From contig NC_092581.1 of NCBI RefSeq assembly GCF_037975245.1, forward strand, positions 21,335,969 through 21,377,983: a DNA stretch of 42,015 bases, in the 5' to 3' direction. The notes under the pieces are model-generated. The model did no database searches. It was not told the origin of the DNA and was given only the letters and a program-made list of their open reading frames with translations. Numbering within the stretch: position 1 is the first letter of the stretch; every line of letters starts with the position of its first letter. Positions 23,221 through 35,312 of the stretch are shown in pieces. The translations under genes and the position numbers were made by a program. The DNA is from Apostichopus japonicus (Eukaryota > Echinodermata > Holothuroidea > Aspidochirotida > Stichopodidae).

Positions 23221-24870
23221 GTGCCTACACGGGGAGCTGTAAGTATTAGTTAATCGGCCTAATATCTCAGTCCATACAGTGGCGCGATGGCTCGGCGCAC
23301 TGTACGAGCTGATGAGCGAGACTCTCTTTTGCATCCGTGGTTCGAACCCCGGGTGATGACGTCTTTTGCCGACCTTTTACAGCAAGTGCCTACACGGGGA
23401 GCTGTAAGTATTAGTTAATCGGCCTAATATCTCAGTCCATACAGTGGCGCGATGGCTCGGCGCACTGTACGAGCTGATGAGCGAGACTCTCTTTTGCATC
23501 CGTGGTTCGAACCCCGGGTGATGACGTCTTTTGCCGACCTTTTACAGCAAGTGCCTACACGGGGAGCTGTAAGTATTAGTTAATCGGCCTAATATCTCAG
23601 TCCATACAGTGGCGCGATGGCTCGGCGCACTGTACGAGCTGATGAGCGAGACTCTCTTTTGCATCCGTGGTTCGAACCCCGGGTGATGACGTCTTTTGCC
23701 GACCTTTTACAGCAAGTGCCTACACGGGGAGCTGTAAGTATTAGTTAATCGGCCTAATATCTCAGTCCATACAGTGGCGCGATGGCTCGGCGCACTGTAC
23801 GAGCTGATGAGCGAGACTCTCTTTTGCATCCGTGGTTCGAACCCCGGGTGATGACGTCTTTTGCCGACCTTTTACAGCAAGTGCCTACACGGGGAGCTGT
23901 AAGTATTAGTTAATCGGCCTAATATCTCAGTCCATACAGTGGCGCGATGGCTCGGCGCACTGTACGAGCTGATGAGCGAGACTCTCTTTTGCATCCGTGG
24001 TTCGAACCCCGGGTGATGACGTCTTTTGCCGACCTTTTACAGCAAGTGCCTACACGGGGAGCTGTAAGTATTAGTTAATCGGCCTAATATCTCAGTCCAT
24101 ACAGTGGCGCGATGGCTCGGCGCACTGTACGAGCTGATGAGCGAGACTCTCTTTTGCATCCGTGGTTCGAACCCCGGGTGATGACGTCTTTTGCCGACCT
24201 TTTACAGCAAGTGCCTACACGGGGAGCTGTAAGTATTAGTTAATCGGCCTAATATCTCAGTCCATACAGTGGCGCGATGGCTCGGCGCACTGTACGAGCT
24301 GATGAGCGAGACTCTCTTTTGCATCCGTGGTTCGAACCCCGGGTGATGACGTCTTTTGCCGACCTTTTACAGCAAGTGCCTACACGGGGAGCTGTAAGTA
24401 TTAGTTAATCGGCCTAATATCTCAGTCCATACAGTGGCGCGATGGCTCGGCGCACTGTACGAGCTGATGAGCGAGACTCTCTTTTGCATCCGTGGTTCGA
24501 ACCCCGGGTGATGACGTCTTTTGCCGACCTTTTACAGCAAGTGCCTACACGGGGAGCTGTAAGTATTAGTTAATCGGCCTAATAACTCAGTCCATACAGT
24601 GGCGCGATGGCTCGGCGCACTGTACGAGCTGATGATCGAGACTCTCTTTTGCATCCGTGGTTCGAACCCCGGGTGATGACGTCTTTTGCCGACCTTTTAC
24701 AGCAAGTGCCTACACGGGGAGCTGTAAGTATTAGTTAATCGGCCTAATATCTCAGTCCATACAGTGGCGCGATGGCTCGGCGCACTGTACGAGCTGATGA
24801 GCGAGACTCTCTTTTGCATCCGTGGTTCGAACCCCGGGTGATGACGTCTTTTGCCGACCTTTTACAGCAA
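23221..24870 (+). repeat. Block of 10 C-type units with one T45A/G96T unit (higher-order copy 3, first part)
   Basis: Starts 23221 to 24706. The ninth unit (24541) has the linked pair T45A (AATAACTCAG) and G96T (GATGATCGAG). It is preceded by a G9+C76G unit. Confidence 0.93.
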
Positions 24871-25878
24871 GTGCCTACAGGGGGGGGAGCTGTAAGTATT
24901 AGTTAATCGGCCTAATATCTCAGTCCATACAGTGGCGCGATGGCTCGGCGCACTGTACGAGCTGATGAGCGAGACTCTCTTTTGCATCCGTGGTTCGAAC
25001 CCCGGGTGATGACGTCTTTTGCCGACCTTTTACAGCAAGTGCCTACAGGGGGGGGAGCTGTAAGTATTAGTTAATCGGCCTAATATCTCAGTCCATACAG
25101 TGGCGCGATGGCTCGGCGCACTGTACGAGCTGATGAGCGAGACTCTCTTTTGCATCCGTGGTTCGAACCCCGGGTGATGACGTCTTTTGCCGACCTTTTA
25201 CAGCAAGTGCCTACAGGGGGGGGAGCTGTAAGTATTAGTTAATCGGCCTAATAACTCAGTCCATACAGTGGCGCGATGGCTCGGCGCACTGTACGAGCTG
25301 ATGATCGAGACTCTCTTTTGCATCCGTGGTTCGAACCCCGGGTGATGACGTCTTTTGCCGACCTTTTACAGCAAGTGCCTACAGGGGGGGGAGCTGTAAG
25401 TATTAGTTAATCGGCCTAATATCTCAGTCCATACAGTGGCGCGATGGCTCGGCGCACTGTACGAGCTGATGAGCGAGACTCTCTTTTGCATCCGTGGTTC
25501 GAACCCCGGGTGATGACGTCTTTTGCCGACCTTTTACAGCAAGTGCCTACAGGGGGGGGAGCTGTAAGTATTAGTTAATCGGCCTAATATCTCAGTCCAT
25601 ACAGTGGCGCGATGGCTCGGGGCACTGTACGAGCTGATGAGCGAGACTCTCTTTTGCATCCGTGGTTCGAACCCCGGGTGATGACGTCTTTTGCCGACCT
25701 TTTACAGCAAGTGCCTACAGGGGGGGGAGCTGTAAGTATTAGTTAATCGGCCTAATATCTCAGTCCATACAGTGGCGCGATGGCTCGGGGCACTGTACGA
25801 GCTGATGAGCGAGACTCTCTTTTGCATCCGTGGTTCGAACCCCGGGTGATGACGTCTTTTGCCGACCTTTTACAGCAA
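24871..25878 (+). repeat. Block of 6 G8 units with T45A/G96T and two C76G units (higher-order copy 3, second part)
   Basis: Starts 24871, 25039, 25207, 25375, 25543, 25711. Unit 25207 has T45A/G96T on a G8 background; units 25543 and 25711 have C76G. Confidence 0.93.
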
Positions 25879-27693
25879 GTGCCTACACGGGGAGCTGTAA
25901 GTATTAGTTAATCGGCCTAATATCTCAGTCCATACAGTGGCGCGATGGCTCGGCGCACTGTACGAGCTGATGAGCGAGACTCTCTTTTGCATCCGTGGTT
26001 CGAACCCCGGGTGATGACGTCTTTTGCCGACCTTTTACAGCAAGTGCCTACACGGGGAGCTGTAAGTATTAGTTAATCGGCCTAATATCTCAGTCCATAC
26101 AGTGGCGCGATGGCTCGGCGCACTGTACGAGCTGATGAGCGAGACTCTCTTTTGCATCCGTGGTTCGAACCCCGGGTGATGACGTCTTTTGCCGACCTTT
26201 TACAGCAAGTGCCTACACGGGGAGCTGTAAGTATTAGTTAATCGGCCTAATATCTCAGTCCATACAGTGGCGCGATGGCTCGGCGCACTGTACGAGCTGA
26301 TGAGCGAGACTCTCTTTTGCATCCGTGGTTCGAACCCCGGGTGATGACGTCTTTTGCCGACCTTTTACAGCAAGTGCCTACACGGGGAGCTGTAAGTATT
26401 AGTTAATCGGCCTAATATCTCAGTCCATACAGTGGCGCGATGGCTCGGCGCACTGTACGAGCTGATGAGCGAGACTCTCTTTTGCATCCGTGGTTCGAAC
26501 CCCGGGTGATGACGTCTTTTGCCGACCTTTTACAGCAAGTGCCTACACGGGGAGCTGTAAGTATTAGTTAATCGGCCTAATATCTCAGTCCATACAGTGG
26601 CGCGATGGCTCGGCGCACTGTACGAGCTGATGAGCGAGACTCTCTTTTGCATCCGTGGTTCGAACCCCGGGTGATGACGTCTTTTGCCGACCTTTTACAG
26701 CAAGTGCCTACACGGGGAGCTGTAAGTATTAGTTAATCGGCCTAATATCTCAGTCCATACAGTGGCGCGATGGCTCGGCGCACTGTACGAGCTGATGAGC
26801 GAGACTCTCTTTTGCATCCGTGGTTCGAACCCCGGGTGATGACGTCTTTTGCCGACCTTTTACAGCAAGTGCCTACACGGGGAGCTGTAAGTATTAGTTA
26901 ATCGGCCTAATATCTCAGTCCATACAGTGGCGCGATGGCTCGGCGCACTGTACGAGCTGATGAGCGAGACTCTCTTTTGCATCCGTGGTTCGAACCCCGG
27001 GTGATGACGTCTTTTGCCGACCTTTTACAGCAAGTGCCTACACGGGGAGCTGTAAGTATTAGTTAATCGGCCTAATATCTCAGTCCATACAGTGGCGCGA
27101 TGGCTCGGCGCACTGTACGAGCTGATGAGCGAGACTCTCTTTTGCATCCGTGGTTCGAACCCCGGGTGATGACGTCTTTTGCCGACCTTTTACAGCAAGT
27201 GCCTACACGGGGAGCTGTAAGTATTAGTTAATCGGCCTAATATCTCAGTCCATACAGTGGCGCGATGGCTCGGCGCACTGTACGAGCTGATGAGCGAGAC
27301 TCTCTTTTGCATCCGTGGTTCGAACCCCGGGTGATGACGTCTTTTGCCGACCTTTTACAGCAAGTGCCTACACGGGGAGCTGTAAGTATTAGTTAATCGG
27401 CCTAATATCTCAGTCCATACAGTGGCGCGATGGCTCGGCGCACTGTACGAGCTGATGAGCGAGACTCTCTTTTGCATCCGTGGTTCGAACCCCGGGTGAT
27501 GACGTCTTTTGCCGACCTTTTACAGCAAGTGCCTACACGGGGAGCTGTAAGTATTAGTTAATCGGCCTAATATCTCAGTCCATACAGTGGCGCGATGGCT
27601 CGGCGCACTGTACGAGCTGATGAGCGAGACTCTCTTTTGCATCCGTGGTTCGAACCCCGGGTGATGACGTCTTTTGCCGACCTTTTACAGCAA
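25879..27693 (+). repeat. Block of 11 C-type units
   Basis: Starts 25879 to 27529, apparently identical. Confidence 0.95.
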
Positions 27694-28356
27694 GTGCCTA
27701 CAGGGGGGGGAGCTGTAAGTATTAGTTAATCGGCCTAATATCTCAGTCCATACAGTGGCGCGATGGCTCGGCGCACTGTACGAGCTGATGAGCGAGACTC
27801 TCTTTTGCATCCGTGGTTCGAACCCCGGGTGATGACGTCTTTTGCCGACCTTTTACAGCAAGTGCCTACACGGGGAGCTGTAAGTATTAGTTAATCGGCC
27901 TAATATCTCAGTCCATACAGTGGCGCGATGGCTCGGCGCACTGTACGAGCTGATGAGCGAGACTCTCTTTTGCATCCGTGGTTCGAACCCCGGGTGATGA
28001 CGTCTTTTGCCGACCTTTTACAGCAAGTGCCTACACGGGGAGCTGTAAGTATTAGTTAATCGGCCTAATAACTCAGTCCATACAGTGGCGCGATGGCTCG
28101 GCGCACTGTACGAGCTGATGATCGAGACTCTCTTTTGCATCCGTGGTTCGAACCCCGGGTGATGACGTCTTTTGCCGACCTTTTACAGCAAGTGCCTACA
28201 CGGGGAGCTGTAAGTATTAGTTAATCGGCCTAATATCTCAGTCCATACAGTGGCGCGATGGCTCGGCGCACTGTACGAGCTGATGAGCGAGACTCTCTTT
28301 TGCATCCGTGGTTCGAACCCCGGGTGATGACGTCTTTTGCCGACCTTTTACAGCAA
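27694..28356 (+). repeat. G8, C, C+T45A/G96T, C
   Basis: Starts 27694, 27862, 28027, 28192. The linked-pair unit at 28027 is followed two units later by a G8+C76G unit (28357), a recurring spacing. Confidence 0.92.
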
Positions 28357-30009
28357 GTGCCTACAGGGGGGGGAGCTGTAAGTATTAGTTAATCGGCCTA
28401 ATATCTCAGTCCATACAGTGGCGCGATGGCTCGGGGCACTGTACGAGCTGATGAGCGAGACTCTCTTTTGCATCCGTGGTTCGAACCCCGGGTGATGACG
28501 TCTTTTGCCGACCTTTTACAGCAAGTGCCTACACGGGGAGCTGTAAGTATTAGTTAATCGGCCTAATATCTCAGTCCATACAGTGGCGCGATGGCTCGGC
28601 GCACTGTACGAGCTGATGAGCGAGACTCTCTTTTGCATCCGTGGTTCGAACCCCGGGTGATGACGTCTTTTGCCGACCTTTTACAGCAAGTGCCTACACG
28701 GGGAGCTGTAAGTATTAGTTAATCGGCCTAATATCTCAGTCCATACAGTGGCGCGATGGCTCGGCGCACTGTACGAGCTGATGAGCGAGACTCTCTTTTG
28801 CATCCGTGGTTCGAACCCCGGGTGATGACGTCTTTTGCCGACCTTTTACAGCAAGTGCCTACACGGGGAGCTGTAAGTATTAGTTAATCGGCCTAATATC
28901 TCAGTCCATACAGTGGCGCGATGGCTCGGCGCACTGTACGAGCTGATGAGCGAGACTCTCTTTTGCATCCGTGGTTCGAACCCCGGGTGATGACGTCTTT
29001 TGCCGACCTTTTACAGCAAGTGCCTACACGGGGAGCTGTAAGTATTAGTTAATCGGCCTAATATCTCAGTCCATACAGTGGCGCGATGGCTCGGCGCACT
29101 GTACGAGCTGATGAGCGAGACTCTCTTTTGCATCCGTGGTTCGAACCCCGGGTGATGACGTCTTTTGCCGACCTTTTACAGCAAGTGCCTACACGGGGAG
29201 CTGTAAGTATTAGTTAATCGGCCTAATATCTCAGTCCATACAGTGGCGCGATGGCTCGGCGCACTGTACGAGCTGATGAGCGAGACTCTCTTTTGCATCC
29301 GTGGTTCGAACCCCGGGTGATGACGTCTTTTGCCGACCTTTTACAGCAAGTGCCTACACGGGGAGCTGTAAGTATTAGTTAATCGGCCTAATATCTCAGT
29401 CCATACAGTGGCGCGATGGCTCGGCGCACTGTACGAGCTGATGAGCGAGACTCTCTTTTGCATCCGTGGTTCGAACCCCGGGTGATGACGTCTTTTGCCG
29501 ACCTTTTACAGCAAGTGCCTACACGGGGAGCTGTAAGTATTAGTTAATCGGCCTAATATCTCAGTCCATACAGTGGCGCGATGGCTCGGCGCACTGTACG
29601 AGCTGATGAGCGAGACTCTCTTTTGCATCCGTGGTTCGAACCCCGGGTGATGACGTCTTTTGCCGACCTTTTACAGCAAGTGCCTACACGGGGAGCTGTA
29701 AGTATTAGTTAATCGGCCTAATAACTCAGTCCATACAGTGGCGCGATGGCTCGGCGCACTGTACGAGCTGATGATCGAGACTCTCTTTTGCATCCGTGGT
29801 TCGAACCCCGGGTGATGACGTCTTTTGCCGACCTTTTACAGCAAGTGCCTACACGGGGAGCTGTAAGTATTAGTTAATCGGCCTAATATCTCAGTCCATA
29901 CAGTGGCGCGATGGCTCGGCGCACTGTACGAGCTGATGAGCGAGACTCTCTTTTGCATCCGTGGTTCGAACCCCGGGTGATGACGTCTTTTGCCGACCTT
30001 TTACAGCAA
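28357..30009 (+). repeat. Ten-unit higher-order repeat, copy 1 (1653 bp)
   Basis: Order: G8+C76G (28357), seven C-type (28525 to 29515), C+T45A/G96T (29680), C (29845); the next unit (30010) is again G8+C76G. The same order is found at 35313-36967. Confidence 0.93.
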
Positions 30010-31992
30010 GTGCCTACAGGGGGGGGAGCTGTAAGTATTAGTTAATCGGCCTAATATCTCAGTCCATACAGTGGCGCGATGGCTCGGGGCACTGTACGAG
30101 CTGATGAGCGAGACTCTCTTTTGCATCCGTGGTTCGAACCCCGGGTGATGACGTCTTTTGCCGACCTTTTACAGCAAGTGCCTACACGGGGAGCTGTAAG
30201 TATTAGTTAATCGGCCTAATATCTCAGTCCATACAGTGGCGCGATGGCTCGGCGCACTGTACGAGCTGATGAGCGAGACTCTCTTTTGCATCCGTGGTTC
30301 GAACCCCGGGTGATGACGTCTTTTGCCGACCTTTTACAGCAAGTGCCTACACGGGGAGCTGTAAGTATTAGTTAATCGGCCTAATATCTCAGTCCATACA
30401 GTGGCGCGATGGCTCGGCGCACTGTACGAGCTGATGAGCGAGACTCTCTTTTGCATCCGTGGTTCGAACCCCGGGTGATGACGTCTTTTGCCGACCTTTT
30501 ACAGCAAGTGCCTACACGGGGAGCTGTAAGTATTAGTTAATCGGCCTAATATCTCAGTCCATACAGTGGCGCGATGGCTCGGCGCACTGTACGAGCTGAT
30601 GAGCGAGACTCTCTTTTGCATCCGTGGTTCGAACCCCGGGTGATGACGTCTTTTGCCGACCTTTTACAGCAAGTGCCTACACGGGGAGCTGTAAGTATTA
30701 GTTAATCGGCCTAATATCTCAGTCCATACAGTGGCGCGATGGCTCGGCGCACTGTACGAGCTGATGAGCGAGACTCTCTTTTGCATCCGTGGTTCGAACC
30801 CCGGGTGATGACGTCTTTTGCCGACCTTTTACAGCAAGTGCCTACACGGGGAGCTGTAAGTATTAGTTAATCGGCCTAATATCTCAGTCCATACAGTGGC
30901 GCGATGGCTCGGCGCACTGTACGAGCTGATGAGCGAGACTCTCTTTTGCATCCGTGGTTCGAACCCCGGGTGATGACGTCTTTTGCCGACCTTTTACAGC
31001 AAGTGCCTACACGGGGAGCTGTAAGTATTAGTTAATCGGCCTAATATCTCAGTCCATACAGTGGCGCGATGGCTCGGCGCACTGTACGAGCTGATGAGCG
31101 AGACTCTCTTTTGCATCCGTGGTTCGAACCCCGGGTGATGACGTCTTTTGCCGACCTTTTACAGCAAGTGCCTACACGGGGAGCTGTAAGTATTAGTTAA
31201 TCGGCCTAATATCTCAGTCCATACAGTGGCGCGATGGCTCGGCGCACTGTACGAGCTGATGAGCGAGACTCTCTTTTGCATCCGTGGTTCGAACCCCGGG
31301 TGATGACGTCTTTTGCCGACCTTTTACAGCAAGTGCCTACACGGGGAGCTGTAAGTATTAGTTAATCGGCCTAATATCTCAGTCCATACAGTGGCGCGAT
31401 GGCTCGGCGCACTGTACGAGCTGATGAGCGAGACTCTCTTTTGCATCCGTGGTTCGAACCCCGGGTGATGACGTCTTTTGCCGACCTTTTACAGCAAGTG
31501 CCTACACGGGGAGCTGTAAGTATTAGTTAATCGGCCTAATATCTCAGTCCATACAGTGGCGCGATGGCTCGGCGCACTGTACGAGCTGATGAGCGAGACT
31601 CTCTTTTGCATCCGTGGTTCGAACCCCGGGTGATGACGTCTTTTGCCGACCTTTTACAGCAAGTGCCTACACGGGGAGCTGTAAGTATTAGTTAATCGGC
31701 CTAATATCTCAGTCCATACAGTGGCGCGATGGCTCGGCGCACTGTACGAGCTGATGAGCGAGACTCTCTTTTGCATCCGTGGTTCGAACCCCGGGTGATG
31801 ACGTCTTTTGCCGACCTTTTACAGCAAGTGCCTACACGGGGAGCTGTAAGTATTAGTTAATCGGCCTAATATCTCAGTCCATACAGTGGCGCGATGGCTC
31901 GGCGCACTGTACGAGCTGATGAGCGAGACTCTCTTTTGCATCCGTGGTTCGAACCCCGGGTGATGACGTCTTTTGCCGACCTTTTACAGCAA
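30010..31992 (+). repeat. G8+C76G followed by 11 C-type units (1983 bp)
   Basis: Starts 30010 and then 30178 to 31828. The next unit (31993) is again G8+C76G. Equal in length to 25711-27693, which is also one G8+C76G unit plus 11 C-type units. Confidence 0.93.
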
Positions 31993-33824
31993 GTGCCTAC
32001 AGGGGGGGGAGCTGTAAGTATTAGTTAATCGGCCTAATATCTCAGTCCATACAGTGGCGCGATGGCTCGGGGCACTGTACGAGCTGATGAGCGAGACTCT
32101 CTTTTGCATCCGTGGTTCGAACCCCGGGTGATGACGTCTTTTGCCGACCTTTTACAGCAAGTGCCTACACGGGGAGCTGTAAGTATTAGTTAATCGGCCT
32201 AATATCTCAGTCCATACAGTGGCGCGATGGCTCGGCGCACTGTACGAGCTGATGAGCGAGACTCTCTTTTGCATCCGTGGTTCGAACCCCGGGTGATGAC
32301 GTCTTTTGCCGACCTTTTACAGCAAGTGCCTACACGGGGAGCTGTAAGTATTAGTTAATCGGCCTAATATCTCAGTCCATACAGTGGCGCGATGGCTCGG
32401 CGCACTGTACGAGCTGATGAGCGAGACTCTCTTTTGCATCCGTGGTTCGAACCCCGGGTGATGACGTCTTTTGCCGACCTTTTACAGCAAGTGCCTACAC
32501 GGGGAGCTGTAAGTATTAGTTAATCGGCCTAATATCTCAGTCCATACAGTGGCGCGATGGCTCGGCGCACTGTACGAGCTGATGAGCGAGACTCTCTTTT
32601 GCATCCGTGGTTCGAACCCCGGGTGATGACGTCTTTTGCCGACCTTTTACAGCAAGTGCCTACAGGGGGGGGAGCTGTAAGTATTAGTTAATCGGCCTAA
32701 TATCTCAGTCCATACAGTGGCGCGATGGCTCGGGGCACTGTACGAGCTGATGAGCGAGACTCTCTTTTGCATCCGTGGTTCGAACCCCGGGTGATGACGT
32801 CTTTTGCCGACCTTTTACAGCAAGTGCCTACACGGGGAGCTGTAAGTATTAGTTAATCGGCCTAATATCTCAGTCCATACAGTGGCGCGATGGCTCGGCG
32901 CACTGTACGAGCTGATGAGCGAGACTCTCTTTTGCATCCGTGGTTCGAACCCCGGGTGATGACGTCTTTTGCCGACCTTTTACAGCAAGTGCCTACAGGG
33001 GGGGGAGCTGTAAGTATTAGTTAATCGGCCTAATATCTCAGTCCATACAGTGGCGCGATGGCTCGGCGCACTGTACGAGCTGATGAGCGAGACTCTCTTT
33101 TGCATCCGTGGTTCGAACCCCGGGTGATGACGTCTTTTGCCGACCTTTTACAGCAAGTGCCTACAGGGGGGGGGGAGCTGTAAGTATTAGTTAATCGGCC
33201 TAATATCTCAGTCCATACAGTGGCGCGATGGCTCGGCGCACTGTACGAGCTGATGAGCGAGACTCTCTTTTGCATCCGTGGTTCGAACCCCGGGTGATGA
33301 CGTCTTTTGCCGACCTTTTACAGCAAGTGCCTACACGGGGAGCTGTAAGTATTAGTTAATCGGCCTAATATCTCAGTCCATACAGTGGCGCGATGGCTCG
33401 GCGCACTGTACGAGCTGATGAGCGAGACTCTCTTTTGCATCCGTGGTTCGAACCCCGGGTGATGACGTCTTTTGCCGACCTTTTACAGCAAGTGCCTACA
33501 CGGGGAGCTGTAAGTATTAGTTAATCGGCCTAATATCTCAGTCCATACAGTGGCGCGATGGCTCGGGGCACTGTACGAGCTGATGAGCGAGACTCTCTTT
33601 TGCATCCGTGGTTCGAACCCCGGGTGATGACGTCTTTTGCCGACCTTTTACAGCAAGTGCCTACAGGGGGGGGAGCTGTAAGTATTAGTTAATCGGCCTA
33701 ATATCTCAGTCCATACAGTGGCGCGATGGCTCGGCGCACTGTACGAGCTGATGAGCGAGACTCTCTTTTGCATCCGTGGTTCGAACCCCGGGTGATGACG
33801 TCTTTTGCCGACCTTTTACAGCAA
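31993..33824 (+). repeat. Mixed block with three C76G units
   Basis: G8+C76G (31993), C (32161, 32326, 32491), G8+C76G (32656), C (32824), G8 (32989), G10 (33157), C (33327), C+C76G (33492), G8 (33657). Confidence 0.9.
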
Positions 33825-35144
33825 GTGCCTACACGGGGAGCTGTAAGTATTAGTTAATCGGCCTAATATCTCAGTCCATACAGTGGCGCGATGGCTCGGC
33901 GCACTGTACGAGCTGATGAGCGAGACTCTCTTTTGCATCCGTGGTTCGAACCCCGGGTGATGACGTCTTTTGCCGACCTTTTACAGCAAGTGCCTACACG
34001 GGGAGCTGTAAGTATTAGTTAATCGGCCTAATATCTCAGTCCATACAGTGGCGCGATGGCTCGGCGCACTGTACGAGCTGATGAGCGAGACTCTCTTTTG
34101 CATCCGTGGTTCGAACCCCGGGTGATGACGTCTTTTGCCGACCTTTTACAGCAAGTGCCTACACGGGGAGCTGTAAGTATTAGTTAATCGGCCTAATATC
34201 TCAGTCCATACAGTGGCGCGATGGCTCGGCGCACTGTACGAGCTGATGAGCGAGACTCTCTTTTGCATCCGTGGTTCGAACCCCGGGTGATGACGTCTTT
34301 TGCCGACCTTTTACAGCAAGTGCCTACACGGGGAGCTGTAAGTATTAGTTAATCGGCCTAATATCTCAGTCCATACAGTGGCGCGATGGCTCGGCGCACT
34401 GTACGAGCTGATGAGCGAGACTCTCTTTTGCATCCGTGGTTCGAACCCCGGGTGATGACGTCTTTTGCCGACCTTTTACAGCAAGTGCCTACACGGGGAG
34501 CTGTAAGTATTAGTTAATCGGCCTAATATCTCAGTCCATACAGTGGCGCGATGGCTCGGCGCACTGTACGAGCTGATGAGCGAGACTCTCTTTTGCATCC
34601 GTGGTTCGAACCCCGGGTGATGACGTCTTTTGCCGACCTTTTACAGCAAGTGCCTACACGGGGAGCTGTAAGTATTAGTTAATCGGCCTAATATCTCAGT
34701 CCATACAGTGGCGCGATGGCTCGGCGCACTGTACGAGCTGATGAGCGAGACTCTCTTTTGCATCCGTGGTTCGAACCCCGGGTGATGACGTCTTTTGCCG
34801 ACCTTTTACAGCAAGTGCCTACACGGGGAGCTGTAAGTATTAGTTAATCGGCCTAATATCTCAGTCCATACAGTGGCGCGATGGCTCGGGGCACTGTACG
34901 AGCTGATGAGCGAGACTCTCTTTTGCATCCGTGGTTCGAACCCCGGGTGATGACGTCTTTTGCCGACCTTTTACAGCAAGTGCCTACACGGGGAGCTGTA
35001 AGTATTAGTTAATCGGCCTAATATCTCAGTCCATACAGTGGCGCGATGGCTCGGCGCACTGTACGAGCTGATGAGCGAGACTCTCTTTTGCATCCGTGGT
35101 TCGAACCCCGGGTGATGACGTCTTTTGCCGACCTTTTACAGCAA
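33825..35144 (+). repeat. Eight C-type units, seventh with C76G (copy 2)
   Basis: Starts 33825 to 34980; the seventh (34815) carries C76G. Same pattern as 14865-16184. Confidence 0.92.
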
Positions 35145-35312
35145 GTGCCTACAGGGGGGGGGAGCTGTAAGTATTAGTTAATCGGCCTAATATCTCAGTC
35201 CATACAGTGGCGCGATGGCTCGGCGCACTGTACGAGCTGATGAGCGAGACTCTCTTTTGCATCCGTGGTTCGAACCCGGGTGATGACGTCTTTTGCCGAC
35301 CTTTTACAGCAA
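35145..35312 (+). repeat. G9 unit with one C lost next to box B
   Basis: Nine Gs, and CCC instead of CCCC after TTCGAA (around 35274-35276), giving 168 bp. The box B core is intact. The only other complete unit with this loss is at 41609. Confidence 0.9.
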
